Positions 5,661-9,071 of a stretch of DNA of 9,071 bases are shown here, in pieces. The position numbers and the translations under genes were made by a program. The DNA lies in assembly GCA_017303565.1 (NCBI GenBank), contig JAFLCM010000069.1, positions 1 to 9,071 of the forward strand. Direction: 5' to 3'. How positions within the stretch are numbered: the stretch's first letter is position 1; the number at the start of each line of letters is the position of its first letter. Below the pieces are notes generated by a model, which saw nothing but the letters and a program-made list of their open reading frames with translations, was not told where the DNA came from and ran no database searches. This stretch comes from Planctomycetota bacterium (GTDB lineage: Bacteria > Planctomycetota > Phycisphaerae > Phycisphaerales > UBA1924).

Positions 5661-8600
5661 ATGGTTTCGAACGTCAACAAGAACTTCGTGGTGCTCCTGG
5701 TCACCGGCATCATCGCCCTGGTGGGCGTGGTCGGCGGGTTTGCGACCTACACCTTCTTCCGCAGCGGCGAGCGGAACATCGGTCGCGGCGACGCGGCGAT
5801 GGCGGCGGGCGACTACAAGGGCGCTCACACGTTCTACTCCCGCGCCGTCAGCCGCGACCGCAGCCGCGTGGAGTGGCTGGAGAAGTGGCGCGGGGCGCTG
5901 GTGAAGTGGGTGCCGCAGAACGAGGTCGAATACCGCCAGGCGTACTCCTCGTACTACCTGGGCTGCCTGCGGAGCCTGGCGCTGGCGCAGAGCCGCGACC
6001 CCAAGGCGCAGGAGGCGTTCCTGATCGAACTCGACTCGTACATGCGGAAGGGCTCCGGCGGCAGCGCCGGCGCGCTGCAGACGTTCATCCGCGACGTGGA
6101 AGACCGCCTGAAACTGCTGCCGCAGGAGGACAAGGAGACCAAGCGGCTGTACCGCTACCGCGGGCTGGCGCTGCTCGACCTTTGGGAGGAGCAGCCCGTC
6201 ACCGACGAGCAGAAGGCCCGCTCGATGGACGACCTGAAGGGCGCCGCGGCGGTCGACCCGGCGGACCACGAGGTGCGGCTGGCGATCGTCCGCTGGCACA
6301 TGCGCGACGCGGCGGAGAAGTCCAACAGCCGCCGCGACACCGACGCCAACGCCGCCCGCCAGAAGGGCCTCGATGAACTGGCCGCGTTCCTGAAGGAAGA
6401 CCCGAGCCAGCCCGAGGCGCTGGTGATGGACCTCCTTCTCAAGCAGTCTTTCGAGGCCGAAAAGGCCGTGACCATGGCCGAGAAGGTCGGGATCGTTGCG
6501 AAGCTGCAGCCTGCGGCGAACGAGCTGATGAAGAAGTTGTCCGAGGCGAAGGCCGAGTCGCTGCGGACGGACCTGCTGTGGACGGTGGTGACCCGCGTTC
6601 GTCCGCTGCTGGGCGCGGAGGGCGCCAAGGCCACGCTCGGGCTGGTTGAGCGGGCGCTGACGGTGAACCCGAGCGATCCGGAACTCCTGATGATGGCGTC
6701 GGAGATGACGTACGAGTCCGGCGACATCGCCGGGACGTTCACGCGGTTCCAGAAGGTGGCGGACCTGCCCGACCTGGCGGTCAGCCGTCGCGGCATGATG
6801 CTGCCGAACCTCCGGCGGGTGGCGATCGGTCGCCAGGTCGACACGGCGCTCGACCAGTGGCGCCGCGCCACGGACGACAAGGCCAAGGCCGAAGCGATGA
6901 CGCAGGCCAAGGCATACCGCGAGAAACTCAAGGGCGCGGTCGACGTGAACAGCGAGTCGGAACTGAAGCTGCGTGACGCGTACATCGCGGTCGCGGAGAA
7001 CAAGAACGACGTGGCGATCGCGCTGCTGAACGATATCCGCTCGGTGGCGAGCAAGAGCTCGGACTCCCGCGTGCTGCTGCCCTTGGCCGAGGTGCTGAAC
7101 AGGGTGGGCAACTCGGGCGAGGCGGCGATCATCTACGACAAGCTGATCGAGCAGGGGTACCTCGACGTGGGCGTCCTGAGCGCCGCGGGCCTGGTGCACA
7201 TGCGCCTGCAGAACACCGACAAGGCCCGGGAGTACTTCGAGAAAGCGCTGGCGCTCGACCCTCAGAACGACGCGCTGCAGCGGCTGGCGGCCAGCACGCG
7301 CCAAGCGCAGGCCGCGGTCGAGGGCAAGATGGACGACGTCTCCGACCCCGTGGTCAAGGCGATCGTGAAGATCTCGACGGCGATGAAGGACGGCGTGTCG
7401 CGCGAGGCGCGCACGCAGATGGAGGAACTGTACAAGTCCTTCCCCAACGATCCGCGGGTGATCCGCTTCTATGTGAACACGCTGCTGCAGGACGACAACC
7501 GCCAGCGCGCCATGGAGGTGCTGGACAAGGCGATCGCCGCGGACCCGAAGAACACCGACTGGCCGAAGCTGAAGGTGGTCGTGGAGACGCCCGATCGCGA
7601 CGAGGCGATGCTGAAACTCATCGACCAGAGCAACGACCCCCCGGTGGACAAGCTGGTGCGGAAATACCAGGTGTACGTCCGCCAGGGCAAGAAGGCCGAG
7701 GCGGACGCCGCGTACGCCGACGCGGTGAAACTCGAGCCCGACAACGCGGCGGTGGTCGAGATGGGGTTCATGCGGGCTCTCGAGAAGGTGATCGAGCACA
7801 AGGGCGCCACGCAGGGGGCCGCCCGCGCAGAGGGCGAGGCCGAGGCTCAGAAGTTCGTCACCAAGGCGACCGAGCGCAACATCGATCAGCTCGGCGGCAT
7901 GCTCTACCGGGCCCGGCTGCTGATGGCCCAGGAGAAGTTCCGCGACGCGGCCCTGGTGCTGAAGCAGGCGACCGACAAGGTCCCGACCAACCCCAACGCG
8001 TTCCGCCTGATGGCCAGCGCGTACATGGAGTCGGGCCAGGTGAACGAGGGGCTGACCGCGTACCAGCGGGCGCTCGACGGGCGCCCGAACGACGGCGGGA
8101 TCGCCAAGGACTACGCCCGGGCGCTGGTCCGGGTGGCCCGCGGCAACGATGCGCTGAAGATCATCAACCCCGACACCGGCGCGCTGAAGTTCTCTGAGAA
8201 CGCCGGCGACGAGGAACTGGTCAGCATGTGGCTGGACCTCGAGGCCAAGCACGCCGGGCCCGCGGGCATCGCCAAGGCGATCGACCGGCGCCGCCTGATC
8301 TTCAACCGCCGACCCGAGATGATGATGAACACGGTGGCGCTGGCGCGGCTGCTCATCGGCAACGGCGGGTTCGACGAGGCCGAAAAGGTCATCACCGCCA
8401 TCGAGACGCAGAAGGACGCCAAGCCGGAACTGGTCACGCGCTTGCGGGCCGACTGGTTCGCCGCCCAGCGCAAGTACGACGAGGGCGCCAACGTCTACAA
8501 GACGTTCCTCGACAAGAAGGGCGACAAGGTCGGCGTGGCCGACTGGCTGCTCTACGCCGAGTGGCTGCTCGACTACGAGCGCCCCGAGGAGGCGCTGCTG

Positions 8601-9071
8601 GCGATGACCGAGGCGCGGAAGTACCAGACGGCGGCGCACGAGGCCGACCGCACCATGGGCGACTTCCTCTTCAACGGTTTCGGCCGCCTGTACGACGACG
8701 CCCAGCGGGCCCGGAAGGTCGGGCGCGAGGACGCCGCCAAGGAACTCGAGGGCAAGGCCAAGGCGTTCCTCGCGGGCGCCGAGGAGGCGTACAAGGCGAT
8801 CATCGACGGCGACGCCGACGACGCGGCCCAGGGGTTCCCCGTGCTCAAGCGCCTGTGTGAGACGCAGATCCGGCTGGAAAAGTACGACGACGCGTCCAAG
8901 ACGCTGGAGCGCCTCGTTCAGGTGGCCCCCGCGTCGATGGGCGTGAAGGACGACCTGCAGGTCATCCTGCTGCAGGGAACGATCGCGGAGAAGAAGGGCG
9001 ACGTGCGCGGGGCTCGAAAGCTCTACGACACCGCGGTCGAGAAGTACCCCGGCGACCACCGCACCTACACG
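5661..9071 (+). CDS. Long membrane-anchored TPR-repeat protein (3' end outside window)
   Basis: The frame is open without a stop from 5661 to the window end: 1137 residues, incomplete. A strong ribosome-binding site (GGAAGGA, 5646-5652) supports the ATG at 5661. An in-frame ATG at 5586 has weak support, and the codons between (GGA, AGG, ACA, TCA, AAA) do not match the gene's strong GC3 bias. Residues 9-33 (FVVLLVTGIIALVGVVGGFA) form a single N-terminal membrane segment; the rest is soluble, helical and rich in Ala, Lys and Glu. TPR-like units are clear at about 40-66 (GDAAMAAGDYKGAHTFYSRA), 325-340, 508-536 (DKAREYFEKALALDPQN), 753-811 (GQVNEGLTAYQRALDGRPND), around 900, and 1108-1137. TPR proteins accompany many exosortase and exopolysaccharide loci (PrsT of PEP-CTERM systems, PelB of Pel), acting as scaffolds. 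That role is likely here, but orthology to PrsT is unproven. No enzymatic domain is visible. Confidence 0.88.
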   Translation, partial: MVSNVNKNFVVLLVTGIIALVGVVGGFATYTFFRSGERNIGRGDAAMAAGDYKGAHTFYSRAVSRDRSRVEWLEKWRGALVKWVPQNEVEYRQAYSSYYLGCLRSLALAQSRDPKAQEAFLIELDSYMRKGSGGSAGALQTFIRDVEDRLKLLPQEDKETKRLYRYRGLALLDLWEEQPVTDEQKARSMDDLKGAAAVDPADHEVRLAIVRWHMRDAAEKSNSRRDTDANAARQKGLDELAAFLKEDPSQPEALVMDLLLKQSFEAEKAVTMAEKVGIVAKLQPAANELMKKLSEAKAESLRTDLLWTVVTRVRPLLGAEGAKATLGLVERALTVNPSDPELLMMASEMTYESGDIAGTFTRFQKVADLPDLAVSRRGMMLPNLRRVAIGRQVDTALDQWRRATDDKAKAEAMTQAKAYREKLKGAVDVNSESELKLRDAYIAVAENKNDVAIALLNDIRSVASKSSDSRVLLPLAEVLNRVGNSGEAAIIYDKLIEQGYLDVGVLSAAGLVHMRLQNTDKAREYFEKALALDPQNDALQRLAASTRQAQAAVEGKMDDVSDPVVKAIVKISTAMKDGVSREARTQMEELYKSFPNDPRVIRFYVNTLLQDDNRQRAMEVLDKAIAADPKNTDWPKLKVVVETPDRDEAMLKLIDQSNDPPVDKLVRKYQVYVRQGKKAEADAAYADAVKLEPDNAAVVEMGFMRALEKVIEHKGATQGAARAEGEAEAQKFVTKATERNIDQLGGMLYRARLLMAQEKFRDAALVLKQATDKVPTNPNAFRLMASAYMESGQVNEGLTAYQRALDGRPNDGGIAKDYARALVRVARGNDALKIINPDTGALKFSENAGDEELVSMWLDLEAKHAGPAGIAKAIDRRRLIFNRRPEMMMNTVALARLLIGNGGFDEAEKVITAIETQKDAKPELVTRLRADWFAAQRKYDEGANVYKTFLDKKGDKVGVADWLLYAEWLLDYERPEEALLAMTEARKYQTAAHEADRTMGDFLFNGFGRLYDDAQRARKVGREDAAKELEGKAKAFLAGAEEAYKAIIDGDADDAAQGFPVLKRLCETQIRLEKYDDASKTLERLVQVAPASMGVKDDLQVILLQGTIAEKKGDVRGARKLYDTAVEKYPGDHRTYT

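Noticed and set aside
5598..9059. A 1153-codon open frame on the minus strand opposite the TPR gene
   Set aside because: The product is dominated by His, Arg, Val, Leu and Gly with no domain; the opposite strand encodes a coherent TPR protein over the same span with a ribosome-binding site and membrane anchor. The absence of stops follows from the strong GC3 bias of the real gene.

Overview
This GC-rich window looks like a chromosomal segment from a planctomycete, most plausibly Phycisphaerae-like. That placement is an inference from the high GC3, the frequent GTG starts and the flavour of the proteins; no rRNA or lineage-specific marker is present. No tRNA, rRNA, CRISPR array, transposase or insertion sequence is visible.

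Layout. On the minus strand, positions 1-1187 hold a housekeeping pair: triosephosphate isomerase (tpiA, 1187 to 411) followed by the beginning of secG (326, running off the left edge). A 390-bp divergent intergenic region (1188-1577) follows, with a sigma-70-like promoter facing right. On the plus strand come a Wza-like lipoprotein of the polysaccharide-export family (1578-3320), a 361-bp gene-free and hairpin-rich gap (3321-3681), an exosortase (3682-4695), an EpsI-family exosortase partner overlapping it by 4 bp (4692-5567), a 93-bp spacer with alternative RNA hairpins next to the ribosome-binding site, and a very long membrane-anchored TPR protein (5661 to beyond 9071).

How the genes fit together. 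Exosortases are polytopic membrane transpeptidases that process proteins carrying a C-terminal sorting signal (PEP-CTERM or a variant). In known loci they sit with EpsI proteins, outer-membrane polysaccharide-export proteins and TPR proteins, in clusters that make exopolysaccharide and attach proteins to the surface. The four plus-strand genes match that theme: sorting enzyme, its partner, an export pore and a TPR scaffold. The visible part contains no glycosyltransferase, chain-length regulator, histidine kinase or PEP-CTERM substrate, so it is either a stripped-down module or the start of a larger locus continuing to the right.

Most unusual points: the exosortase module without glycan-synthesis genes; a SecG whose second membrane segment seems to be replaced by a polar tail; a 137-residue Pro/Ala-rich insert separating the two SLBB-like regions of the export protein; and a possible RNA switch before the TPR gene. 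The long open frames on the strand opposite the TPR gene, and upstream of the export gene over tpiA, are composition artefacts.
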